The notes under the pieces were generated by a model, which had not been told where the DNA came from, did not search any database, and saw only the letters and a list, made by a program, of their open reading frames with translations. A program made the translations under genes and the position numbers. A stretch of DNA of 64,000 bases from positions 13,161,538 through 13,225,537 of the forward strand of contig OX467091.1 of NCBI GenBank assembly GCA_950106755.1, in the 5' to 3' direction. This document shows positions 54,491-64,000 of this stretch, piece after piece; positions within the stretch are counted from its first letter, which is position 1, and each line of letters begins with the position of its first letter. The DNA comes from Climacium dendroides. Its lineage: Eukaryota; Streptophyta; Bryopsida; Hypnales; Climaciaceae.

Positions 54491-55064
54491 TACTCCCCTT
54501 CTTTTTTAAAAGTTAAAATTAATAAATATAGAGTCTCCCTTCTTGCATAGGTACATAAAGTAGAAACACCTAAATGTGACACTTATTCAAGATTTGCAGA
54601 TCTTGAAGGTAGGAACAAAATAAAATGGTGTGTGCTAGTTAGGAAATGGTTTAGGAAATCAACAAAATTGGTTTCATAAAAACAACAAACCCTAAGCATA
54701 GATGAATTTGTAAAAACAAGTGGGTAGATGCACCTATTGTGAATAACAAACTACCATGAAAGTAGACCTTGAAACACCCAAAAACAATAGATCCTAAACT
54801 TGTATTGCAATTGTTTTATTGGCCAATGCAAAACCCAGCCCCATCACTCTGACACATTCATGGAAACTCACCTATCAACATTGGATCCACCTGCACTTTA
54901 GTCTAGGGCTTAAGGCCTCCTTACAAGCTCATCCGGTGGACAAATTTACAACTAATTCAAGTAAGACAAAAGCGGCTCCACCGATTGTCTTGTTGGGGTG
55001 GGCAAGTAGGAAAAGAGGAGTTGAAGTTTCACCAATACCAGTGGACAACCTCATAGGTGGAGAC
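54491..55064. other. Intergenic DNA, no supported gene
   Basis: A frame at 54819-55085 has no recognisable domain and runs into the MITE that follows. Nothing else is seen. Confidence 0.5.
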
Positions 55065-55066
55065 TA

Positions 55067-55338
55067 CACTAAAATTGGTAAATAGTGTTGGCTACACTAA
55101 TTGTCAACAACAATACTAATTGTGATTTGCAAGGTTAGTGTTAGAACATTATTTACCCATTCTAACACTATTTTAGCTCTATAGTAAAATTTGGTCATTT
55201 CAACATTTCTACAAGAGTGCATTTAGTGTTAGATGGGAACAAAATATAGAAGTTGGAATGGTAATAGAATAGATTAAAACTATGATCCAATTCACTACAA
55301 CACTAATTATCACCCAACACTATTTATCAATTTTAGTG
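55067..55338. mobile_element. MITE with CACTAAAATTG ends flanked by TA
   Basis: Its ends CACTAAAATTGGTAAATAGT and the inverse of CACTAAAATTGATAAATAGT match over about 26 bp. TA flanks both ends. It has the same end pattern as the MITE at 3163-3503 but a different body. Confidence 0.8.
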
Positions 55339-55349
55339 TAGTGAATCTA

Positions 55350-56560
55350 ATATGTGTGCATTTTTTTTTATTGTTTCCCTCCCTACCCATTGGGTCCAAA
55401 TGAAAGTGCAATACCTATTTTCCCGTGTGGCATCCATTGTGCAATTCCCCCAAGAGGAGGCCCTTATTTTAGGTGTCCATAAACTACTCCTGTTACATTT
55501 GGGTGCACATGCCTTATTAGTTTACGTTGTCACTCCAACCTGTTTTTTTTGGAGTCCTACACCAACAGACTCTTCATGAAGCTTTTCTCTCTCTCCTCCC
55601 CGACCGCTCTTCTTTCCAGCTTGGTGCGTGCTTGCTCCTCCAGTCACGAGCTCCGGCAATGTCATCAGTCAGCGTGGCCCAAGTTTCCTCCACCAAACCA
55701 TTGCCCGTGATTCCCTGCACGGTCAACCGATCGAAACCTGGAGCTTGGACTTCATTGCTTGGCCACCGCTGGCTCAGTGATTCTTGACCAGATGAGTGGG
55801 ATGCCCTCGATCACACTACCATTGTTGTGTCCGTCCACAAGGATTCCGCACTCCGTCTCCCACACTCCACCTTCCCTCGCAATTCAATACTCTTTTCTCA
55901 AGTTTTACTTTTGAAACACACACGGAAAAGGTATATCTCAGTGGCAAGCTTCCACTAAGTTTGGCAACATCGGATGGTCGTGAAGGGTTACTGTAGGAAT
56001 ATGTCAACGACTTGTTCTCTGGGAGGATATTCTCAGGTTCGTCTCCTCTTGTACGAGCCGTAAAGAGGCCGTAAAAAAGCCGTAAATCTCGTACAACTCA
56101 TTGATGCCATCAGTCCCTACAAATCTGGAGATTCGGCTGCACTTTCTTCATTTTATAATCCTCAAGGTGGCAAGGTTCAGCAGACCCAGGGTTGGTGGTT
56201 TGAAAAAAACGGACCAGTTTCTTGACTTTTCATGTGCACCAGATTCCATATTTGAGTAATTTTGAAAATGTATGTGACGAAAATTTTGGTACCAGGTACA
56301 GTCCAGGATCAGTGATTGAAGAACGTGTTCCATGGGTTTGGTGAAAGAAACTGGAAAAAGGTGGGTCACTGTGTGGCCTATTCCGAAAAGTCTTTAAAAG
56401 TCATGAGACGCAGAACTTACCAATTGCCACATGAAATGAAATGCCGATCTTTTGCTGACCGACGTGGAGCTGGAGCAAGCCTGTGGTCCATCGAATCTCA
56501 ATCCTTCTATGTAACGTAAAACAATGCAATTGCTAATTGAAACAGTCTTGTCACAAAATG
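55350..56560. other. Less AT-rich segment of unclear nature
   Basis: Composition is closer to genic DNA than the flanks, with plus frames at 55527-55787 and 55796-55996 and a Cys/Ser-rich text. No domain, intron pattern or codon signal convinced me. It could be a gene remnant or low-copy host sequence. A small inverted repeat lies at 56049-56096. Confidence 0.35.
56049..56096. repeat. Inverted repeat enclosing three GCCGTAAA units
   Basis: TTGTACGAG at 56049-56057 and its exact inverse CTCGTACAA at 56088-56096 enclose GCCGTAAA three times at about 12-14-bp spacing. Confidence 0.8.
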
Positions 56561-56564
56561 AATT

Positions 56565-57028
56565 GCAATATCGCACATTAGGTGTTTGGGTTCCGAGAAT
56601 GGAGGCCTGTGCACAATTTGAAATCTCAAGATTCTAGAGCTAAGCATTGTGCAGGAGGAAATGTATGTGGAGAGAATAACAACAGGACAACGCTCAGCGC
56701 AGTTGAAATTGCAATCTTTAACAACCCCTGGTTACACTTCAATTCAAACCTTGCCGCAGTTGATCGAGCATCAACCATAATTGCTTACGAACTGCATTGA
56801 AGATTTCTCTGTTTTGATTGATTCATTGAAATGGTACAATATTTATAAAAGCAAAACCACCATCACCTGCAAAGCATTGATAAAACCGAGGCAGTTTTCT
56901 AGATGCCACCAACAAACAGTGGTGCTAAACTAAAACGCACATCTGCAAACACAAATAGACTTGACTAAATCAATGTGTGAATTCTCATTTTCTTTTTTGG
57001 GACTTTTCTCCTTTCTGCTTCGAGTTTT
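56565..57028 (-). other. Downstream region and likely 3' UTR of the ammonium transporter
   Basis: About 460 bp between the unclear segment and the stop codon of the minus-strand gene. No other gene is seen. On the minus strand poly-A-signal-like AATAAA-type texts are present (for example TTTATAAATATTG near 56840), but none can be singled out. Confidence 0.4.
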
Positions 57029-58480
57029 CTAGATTGTCACGGTGTGCTGCTTCATTTCATGTCCATGGTTGGTGAAATCCGCATCCGTCCCGCCATGCTT
57101 GCTCACATCGAACGTCTCCCCATCTCCCCAGAGCGCATATGCCTCCTCCCCGTGCTCCGCATCATCCCCAATCATCAAATGCTCATCGCTCATCCGCAAC
57201 GGAATCACCAGCTTAATCAACACCAAAATAATGCTCGTCATCACCACGTTCCACCCGATAATGAAAAGCGAGGCCACAATTTGCTTCCCGAGTTGCTTCC
57301 CTCCAACACCCCCATAGAACGCCCCTTGAATATCCAGCACTGGCAGGAAGTAATTACAAAGCGTGGGCTCCGCGAAGCATCCCGACAAAAATCCTCCTAA
57401 GAATCCCGCCACGGCGTGCGTATGAAACACGCCTAACGTATCGTCAATCTTTTGCATGAATGGCGAGCGCTTGTGAACCACCATCATGGTGAACCACGGC
57501 ACTGAGCCCGCGAAGACCCCCATCACGAGCGCCGCCCATCCTTGCACCAGCCCAGCTCCTGGCGTGATAACAACAAGTCCAGTGATCATCCCTTGCACCG
57601 CGCCGATGACTGATGGTTTCCCAAAGACTAACACGTCCAAGCCCGTCCAAACAAGCAGGCTCGTGGCGGCGCAAATATTCGTGTTGATGACTGCAATCGA
57701 CGCGACGAGATTCGCAGAAAGGGCCGCGCCGCCGTTGAATCCGTTCCATCCCAGCCAGAGTAGTCCCGCGCCCGCGAGCATGAGCAGAACATTGTTGGGT
57801 GGAAAACGCTCCCTGTCGCGCGTGAGCCGCGGCCCCACCCAAAATGCGGCCGTGAGTCCAGCGACTCCTGAAGAAAGATGAATCACGTACCCACCAGCAT
57901 AGTCGATGACGCCCCATTGCCAAAAGACCCCACCTCCCCACATGGAGAATGCACCTACAGTGTAGGAGCACGTCAACCAGAGTGGGACAAACACCATCCA
58001 CGCGCGGAAGTTCATGCGACCAAGTAAGGAGCCCGCTAGGAGCACGACTGTGATGGCTGCGAAGACGAACTGGAAGTAGACTTGGGTGGCCATGGGGTAG
58101 TAGGGCGTGAGAGCCGCGACTTGCGAGGTCGCGCTCGCGGGGAGAGTTGCTTGCGACAAAAGGTACTTGTAGCTGAGAGTGGTGCCGGCTTTGCCCCAGA
58201 TTGGGATCAGCTTCTCACCGAATGACATCTTGTAGGCCCAACCTACCCAGCAGAGGAGGACAGCGGCGAAGGCGTAGAACGCCATGAAAGCGGAGTTCAC
58301 CGCCCATTTCTTCTTCACGATGCTGCCGTAGAGAATGACGAGCGCGGGGACGGTTTGCAAACCCACTAACGTTGTGGCTGTGAGTTGCCAGGCGTTGTCG
58401 CCTTTGTTCAGCCAGTCGGGATTCACACCGCCCGTCTGGATGTACGCAGTAGGAATCGTGGGAGCCGCGTCGTCCGCCAT
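57029..58480 (-). CDS. AMT2: Ammonium transporter, AMT2/MEP type
   Basis: A complete single-exon frame of 483 residues, within the normal plant AMT2 length. It moves ammonium across the plasma or an internal membrane through a trimeric channel-like carrier of about 11 membrane helices. The first helix starts near residue 34 ([20 protein letters not shown]). The family signature is present as [17 protein letters not shown], with Asp193 of the outer site and pore His201. The second pore His355 is in [25 protein letters not shown] and [13 protein letters not shown] are typical. The C-tail (431-483) has [20 protein letters not shown], which couples subunits in the family. The start ATG is the first in frame and lies directly before conserved N-terminal residues. 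It is markedly GC-rich against its surroundings and undamaged, so clearly under selection. The gene name is by family; the exact paralogue is unknown. Confidence 0.95.
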   Translation of the reverse strand: MADDAAPTIPTAYIQTGGVNPDWLNKGDNAWQLTATTLVGLQTVPALVILYGSIVKKKWAVNSAFMAFYAFAAVLLCWVGWAYKMSFGEKLIPIWGKAGTTLSYKYLLSQATLPASATSQVAALTPYYPMATQVYFQFVFAAITVVLLAGSLLGRMNFRAWMVFVPLWLTCSYTVGAFSMWGGGVFWQWGVIDYAGGYVIHLSSGVAGLTAAFWVGPRLTRDRERFPPNNVLLMLAGAGLLWLGWNGFNGGAALSANLVASIAVINTNICAATSLLVWTGLDVLVFGKPSVIGAVQGMITGLVVITPGAGLVQGWAALVMGVFAGSVPWFTMMVVHKRSPFMQKIDDTLGVFHTHAVAGFLGGFLSGCFAEPTLCNYFLPVLDIQGAFYGGVGGKQLGKQIVASLFIIGWNVVMTSIILVLIKLVIPLRMSDEHLMIGDDAEHGEEAYALWGDGETFDVSKHGGTDADFTNHGHEMKQHTVTI

Positions 58481-59940
58481 CTTGGAAACGTTTCAGTTCG
58501 TGAGCTCTGGCGCTGTCACCGGGGCCCGTGCGCAATCTAGACACAATTGGAAACGGCACATCGAGATAAGTCGTAAATTCAATTGATGCATGCATCCCAA
58601 AATTGCGAAAGGAACTGATGGGTAGACTGGATCCGAGATTCAATTCATGAAGTTGAGTCAGAGCCGCAATTGAACCGGTCAATACATGAATGCAAACCTC
58701 CTACCATGCGGCGAAAAACGAGAAAAAGTGAGACAGTACGACAGTGCACTACAGCGAAGTCAAGTTACAGACAGCGTACGTCCAAAGCTGTGAAAGCATG
58801 AGGTTCAAGGACATTGACTATGCACAAGAGTACAATAATCGTGCTTTTCCTCTGAGAAAAGGAATAATAATTCAAAATTCTGGTTCAAAATTCAAAGGAA
58901 AGGAGAATAGGTGAACAATTCCAAACAATTGCAACTCAAGCGTGAAATTCGAGTACATTAACGAAGCATACACAAGTACATACAACAATCATACTTTTTG
59001 CTTGTAATAGAAAACTAATCGACCTTTGGACTTCCCAGGATTTGCAAAGTAATCTACAACTGGAAGCATGCAATGGTAAACTCAAGCCTAAGATTCAAGT
59101 AAATGGTCGAAGCACACACCTGTACAGACACAGCAATCAATCGCGCTTATCCTTTGAGAAAGCAACTAATTCTTAATGAAAAAAAAAAAACAAAAAAAAC
59201 AGCCTCGTGACTTACAACGAGTCGCAAAGTACATAAAAATGGAAACATGCAATTGCAAACTCAAGCTAACATTCTGAAATTACACCGACCACAAAGTACA
59301 CACGTACAAGTTTACATACAACAATCAATCACGCTTTTTTGTACGAGAAAACTAATAAACCTTTGCGACATCGCTAAGTAATCTATAACTCAATTGCAAA
59401 CTCACCGTCCCCTGCGATTCAAGAACGTAAATGGCCGAAGCATACACAAATTAAAGTATACCCAGGCAACAATCAATCAACCAATCAATCTTTCCGAATT
59501 GAGAAAGAAACTACGAATTAAAACTTTGGGGACTTACAAGGACCGAGTCGCAACGTAGATAGAACTGGAAGCATTACATTGGGGCACGCAAGAGGCAGGC
59601 AAGCAGGAGCAACGTAGATAGAACTGGAAACATAGATTTTGAACTGAAAACTCTCAAGCTTGTCGACAATTAAGTAGTCTTACTAAAGTTCTAAACCGAC
59701 AGTCGCATTCAACAATCCATCGATGATCAAACCATTGATTGGGTGAGGAAACTAGCGAAGCAGCCAATTCAAAGTCAAGCTTGGGTTGGAAAAAGCAAAG
59801 CGGAAGTGGTCGTACAAATAATAGAGTTGCTGTATATATCGATTCCAGCCGTGTCGGGGCGGGCTGTACAGGACGACGCTCGCTGCGCGCTGCCTTGGCG
59901 CTGGAGCACAGTAAGTAGCGAAGTCTGCACTTGGGTGGTG
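58481..59940 (-). promoter_or_regulatory. 5' leader (probably with intron) of the ammonium transporter
   Basis: If transcription starts about 30 bp downstream of the TATA box at 59956, the leader is about 1.45 kb. That length suggests a 5' UTR intron. A possible 3' splice site (TGTGTCTAG on the minus strand) lies near 58541. Most of the leader is filled by a degenerate tandem repeat. This is inference from sequence alone. Confidence 0.4.
58800..59530. repeat. Degenerate tandem repeat, about 150-180-bp unit, five copies
   Basis: Each unit holds, on the plus strand, ACACAAGTACATACAACAAT-like text, then ATCATRCTTTTT, GAGAAAACTAAT and GCAAACTCAAGC. Copies centre near 58830, 58980, 59125, 59310 and 59465. 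It lies between the coding region and the TATA box of the ammonium transporter gene. Confidence 0.7.
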
Positions 59941-59955
59941 GTCGGGCTGTGGTGG

Positions 59956-59965
59956 CTTTATAAAG
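59956..59965 (-). promoter_or_regulatory. Candidate TATA box of the ammonium transporter
   Basis: CTTTATAAAG is palindromic and sits in a GC-rich context, with C-rich text upstream on the minus strand (60030-60050). The orientation is chosen because the only gene nearby is on the minus strand. Confidence 0.5.
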
Positions 59966-60310
59966 GCTGCAATCGGGACTCGGGAGCCGTGGTCCACTGA
60001 AGCTCCGAGAAGTTTGCCCAGGTCTCGGGGGGAGGGGAGGAGGCTTTTTGTTTCGCTGCTGGCACGGACTCACGGAGGCAGGAACAAAGATCCCTCGGCA
60101 GACGGACACTTCGGGTGGGGGTTGGGCTCTTTTTACGTACGGCTCGTAGTTACGTTTTGACTTTGGTGGTACCAGTACTGAGTCGTACTGGGGTGAAATT
60201 GGTTAAATGCTTTTATTACTTCTGCTGCGTTACTTCACTTTTTTCCCTCCGGTAATAAGGTACAGTAGGTGTGCTGTAAAACGGACCATCTCCAATGGAC
60301 CCTAGCTTTA

Positions 60311-61122
60311 GAGCATCACCACTCATCCTCCAAAATGGATGGCCTATGGATGGCCTCTTAGAGCATCCCCACCCGTCTGCTAAAATTTTTGGCTTGCAAA
60401 ACAGGGGCCATCCATTTTGCAAGTGAATCCCATATGGACTACCCCACCAGTGGCCTGCTAACCGGCCACTATTTTCTGGAAACAACAAGTAGAAAAAGAT
60501 AATTGCAACTAACTTCTACTCAAAAATCGGAAGTTCATCCAATCAACTTGTCGGGGGTATCCATGCTTCTTGGGTGTCTCTTCTCGTATGCGGTCTGAGG
60601 GCTTGTTTGCAGGCCGCGCGTTGGCTGGCAAAACAACTTGCTTTTGCAAGCCACCTCACATTTCTGGTCCGGCCTCTTAGCAAGTTCATCCATTTTGCAA
60701 GACGGGTGGGGCACTTTTGCAAGCCGCCTTGGACAAGCCATCCGTTTTGCAAGACGGGTAGGGATGCTCTTAAGAGGGGCCTCTAAAACCGCCCCACCTA
60801 TCTTCCAAAATAGATGGCCTCTTAAGAGGTGCCTCTTGGAAATGAACTTTGGCCTCCATATGAGGGTGGTTTTGGGGGCCTCAACTCGGCCTGCATAACA
60901 CGAAAAGACAAGTCGTGCATTGCTTTCTACAATTTTGGCAAGTGGTTCACGCCGAGTTTTTTCACCATCAGGCTCCCTCTTTCTTACTCTGGTTGGAACG
61001 TCATATAGCCTCTTAAGAGGCTATGGGTGGGGCGGCCATTCCCACCTAGCTTCCATACCTGACTGAGCCTGTTTTTTTCAGGCCAAATCACCCTGCAAAA
61101 TGCCTCCCAAGTGGTGATGCTC
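60311..61122. mobile_element. PIF/Harbinger (Tourist)-type MITE, outer copy
   Basis: The left end GAGCATCACCACTCATCCTC and the right end (inverse of GAGCATCACCACTTGGGAGG) are flanked by TTA on both sides (60308-60310 and 61123-61125), the target duplication of this group. The body is rich in GGCCTCTTAAGAGG and TTTTGCAAG units. A related MITE is nested in it. Confidence 0.75.
60361..60769. mobile_element. PIF/Harbinger-type MITE, nested
   Basis: GAGCATCCCCACCCGTCTGC on the left faces GCAAGACGGGTAGGGATGCTC on the right. TTA flanks both ends (60358-60360 and 60770-60772). It has the same ends as its host MITE, so a family member landed within 50 bp of another's end. Confidence 0.8.
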
Positions 61123-61125
61123 TTA

Positions 61126-61684
61126 GGGGCAGAATGGAGATGAGGTGATCCTTGAATGGACCACTTTAGTGATTGAATGCATTCTCGGAAATTTTATTTT
61201 TCTATTGCAAGAGACAATCGTAGTCTTTGAGTCTACACATCTTTTTACAAGTTGCAAACAAATGGATTTGGGGAGACCTATGGTCACAAATAGGTGCATG
61301 TATCCTTAATCTTTGAAGATTTATAAGGAGTAATTCAAAAATGCTTGGGAAAATACAAAACCACTTGTATTTGGTTCCATGTCTATTTTTCTTTCTTTGA
61401 AAAATGATATAAAAATATTGTTGTCCACAGAAACCTATGAAAAAGGTAGACCAACCCTTAAATGGTTGCTTTTAGAGCATACTACCATAGTCACACTTTC
61501 TTCAAAAAACAAAATTCTATGAAGATTGAGAAATTGGCGAAAAACAACACTTCAAATTCTCAAAGAATTGAAGCTCCGCCTACCATGAATTGCCTACAAG
61601 AAAACACCACTTGCACATTCTTCGATAATTGTAGCCTTGATGAAGAAGGTGTGACTACCCCTAGTATTGTCTAGATGACGACCT
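61126..61684. other. Intergenic DNA, no gene seen
   Basis: AT-rich sequence with one 70-codon open frame (61462-61674) lacking any recognisable domain. Confidence 0.5.
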
Positions 61685-63610
61685 AAGGTAAAACAACCCA
61701 TTATGGTCAGAATAAGAAGTTTGGCCTCATCATATTACTAAAATCGTAAGTCCCTCTATAACATCACAAATGCTACCATTAATACTAGGGGCTTATGCTT
61801 GCTATGCTACGCATTCATTGTATCACATATTAGTAAAAATTGGATATATTTGAATAGAATGCATGATAATGATTTTGATAAGTCTTTAAAATAATTATTT
61901 TAATTATTTTAATTATTTTATAAAAATATTTCCAATCATGCATACATAGAAATCATATTTTCACACAATGTGATATTACTGAAATAGAGTAGCAACTCAC
62001 AATCACCTCTATAATATCACTTTTTACAAAGGTTGATATTATAGAAATAATATAGTCGTTGCAATTGAGGTGATATTAAAGAGGATCAATATGGTGATAT
62101 TATAAAGGTAACAATTTCATTGCTTTTCTTGGCTATATACTTCTTTTGCATTTCTATGATTTGTGCTTTTGTAAGCTTTGAGCTTTTGATTTCAATTTTC
62201 TATTGCTACTACCAAATGATTTGAGAAATTTATTAAATTGAACCAATTTTGGATTTCACAACAATTAAATTGTTCACGAAACTTTTGAAATTTATAAGTT
62301 TTTCCTTTAAATTCTTCTATTTGGGTTGCCATTGTTTGTAACAATTGAGTCAAATTTTTAATGCATTCTAATGTATATGTGTCTTTTACCATATTCATCA
62401 TTGCATGTATTTCATTCATCATTCATTAAATTTCTATTTTTTATTTCAATATATGCTTATTTATAAAAAAAAATTATATGAAGATTTTAGTAATTTTTAT
62501 CTAAAGATTTATTGAAATTCTTGCTCTGCATTCTATCTAATACATAAAAATTCTAATGAAATTCTAATGGTGAATGCGTAGCATAGCAAGCGCCAACCGC
62601 TAGTGTTGTTGCTAAAATTTTTCATTTTTTCCCTACATAACAAGAAGAGTGAGTAGTAGTGAGAGCAATTGAAATTATAATTTTTTGATAGAGTATGAAT
62701 TTGCTATGAATTTTGAAGCGTTCACTACATCATGGTCCCAAAAAGTCACTCTGTAGACTATCCTAGAACCAAAAAATCTAAATCCATAACGCTCATCTTG
62801 TCCACCTAAAGCAATCATAATATTTCATAATGTGAAAGGCTTTAAAAGTCAATTTTTACCTCGGGGGGGTCACTTAGAGTGTCCAATAAAAACCACATGC
62901 AAACAAAACTTTAGACCCCCCTATATACTTTGTGAATTTTAAATAAAATTAAATGAAAAAAATATGAATAGAATTTTCTACTTTGAAAGTTTATGTTTTG
63001 ACTTATTGATATTTTTATTTGTTAATAATAATTAGTTACAAATTTTTGAAGTAAAAAGATACATTGTAGGATTGAAAAATAACTTTCATACCCCTAGATT
63101 ATATAAGAAAAAATTGTCTAAAAAATGAACAAAAAATCCCCAATAATAAATCTCTATTGAAAGCTCATTTTGAATTAAATATTGATGCAATGGTCATCTA
63201 AATGTGTTCTTTAAAAATATTTGAGTTAAAAAACATGCCATTTTAGTGCATTTTTAACCTCTTCTAGAAATCATTTCATATTTTATTTGAGTTTGAAATT
63301 TTGAGAGTAGAATCCTATAGTCGTTAGTAAACAATGCTCAAAATTTGAAGTTAAAATTATAGTTTATTAGAAACCACTTGTTTACACGTGGTTTGTTGTA
63401 GTAGAACTAAGTGCAACCCCGGAGATTTTTACAATGAATTCTCATTGAAAAGTTGAAAGTTTGTAACGAGGTTACTAATCACTCTATTACTATCATGTTA
63501 GACATACATTGTGGCTAAAATTTCACATACAAAATAGAAAAAAACACAATGGGGTCATTCCCTAGGTATCTACTATAGGGTCATCTAATTACAATGGATT
63601 GTTTTACCTT
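61685..63610. mobile_element. AAGGTAAAAC-family TIR element with a nested insertion
   Basis: The left end AAGGTAAAACAACCCATTAT and the right end (inverse of AAGGTAAAACAATCCATTGT) match the complete copy at 3922-4371. Body segments also match (GTGAGAGCAATTGAAATTAT near 62660; GGTCATTCCCTAGGTATCTA near 63553). An insertion separates its left flank from the rest, and more foreign text lies at about 62870-63420. Confidence 0.65.
61784..62604. mobile_element. Nested TIR element with TTGCTATGCTACGCATTCA ends
   Basis: The left end contains CTTGCTATGCTACGCATTCA and the right end has the exact inverse TGAATGCGTAGCATAGCAAG. Outer bases (ACTAGGGG against CCGCTAGT) also pair. The interior has palindromic TATAATATCAC-type motifs. 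The exact outer boundary is unsure. Confidence 0.6.
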
Positions 63611-64000
63611 ATTTCCAATCAATTAAGCAATTCAACTTATTTGTGGCATGGGAAAAGTTGAAGAAATCTTTTTGCCCTATAGAAAAATAGATTTAGGAAG
63701 AATTTCATGATTTTTAATATTTTTTTCCTAAAAACAAATTATCATGAATTTTTTTCATGAAGATTTTGTTTGTTCCATTCTGGATCTATAGGCAAATCAA
63801 TTTGCAACCATAGGCTACTTAAGAAACCAATGTAGGTGGCCATTGTGGCTTTCAATGTACATGTTGTGATCATTTTTTGCTTCCCATGTACACCTCTAAC
63901 ATTTCTATTGTTGCTTTTGTTGTTAGCCATGCTACACGTAAGTTGTCACCTACAATAATGGGGAATTTCATTAAAATGGCGATATTTCATGTGCCATTTT
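63611..64000. other. AT-rich intergenic DNA, no gene seen
   Basis: Nothing recognisable to the end of the window. Confidence 0.5.

Noticed and set aside
57444..58001. 185-codon second open frame inside the ammonium transporter
   Set aside because: It is a same-strand shadow frame of a GC-rich, strongly conserved gene.

Overview
The window is nuclear DNA of a land plant. Plant-type TTTAGGG telomere-like runs, a complete plant AMT2/MEP-type ammonium transporter, GT-AG introns and dense nested transposons all point that way. An intronless AMT coding region and a DUF7869-type gene suggest a non-seed plant (moss, liverwort, hornwort, lycophyte or fern). The species is inference only. Most of the window is AT-rich and repeat-derived. 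The one clearly intact host gene is the ammonium transporter at 57029-58480 (minus strand). No rRNA, tRNA or CRISPR locus was recognised.

Layout. 1-10440: AT-rich DNA with a small-element family whose ends read AAGGTAAAACAACCCATTG, one copy carrying a nested TA-flanked MITE. 10443-12040: a LINE endonuclease relic split by a 729-bp terminal-inverted-repeat element. 12722-12978: a Stowaway/mariner-type MITE. 16671-41645: a decayed Ty3/gypsy chromovirus (LTR, gag, zinc knuckle, protease, RT, RNase H, integrase, chromodomain, LTR) with target duplication TCGGT/TTGGT. 45910-46681: a non-autonomous CACTA element. 47071-54490: a second large element with mirrored ends, GC-rich subterminal repeats and internal duplications. 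55067-55338: another TA-flanked MITE. 57029-60000: ammonium transporter, repeat-rich leader and TATA box. 60311-61122: two nested TTA-flanked MITEs. 61685-63610: another AAGG element.

The most remarkable object is an 18,648-bp element (18575-37222) inserted exactly inside the zinc knuckle of the gypsy gag, with a 24-bp perfect terminal inverted repeat and a 4-bp target duplication GTAT. It has two divergent arms. The left arm (minus strand) carries a broken DUF7869 gene that looks like a DDE/RNase H-type transposase. The right arm (plus strand) carries at least four genes: a long protein whose C-terminus resembles a degenerate DNA methyltransferase; an acidic, coiled-coil, proline-rich protein; an FCP1/NLI-type HAD phosphatase homologue; and a serine-rich protein of unknown function.

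Immediately upstream of the first coding exon in each arm lies an array of a 21-bp CpG-rich palindrome (arm TTATCGTCGA, central G or C, complementary arm). The right array has 11 copies on a regular 72-bp period. The left has about 7 good copies on a 130-140-bp period. Both sit just before a plausible 3' splice site, and further copies lie in introns and inside one coding region. I read this as a transposon with its own operator-like array, probably bound by a self-encoded dimeric protein; that reading is inference.

Both the gypsy element and the large element are decaying. Nearly every premature stop I could place is one C-to-T change from CAG, CAA or CGA, and nearly all palindrome variation is CpG to TpG/CpA, as expected of methylated transposon DNA.
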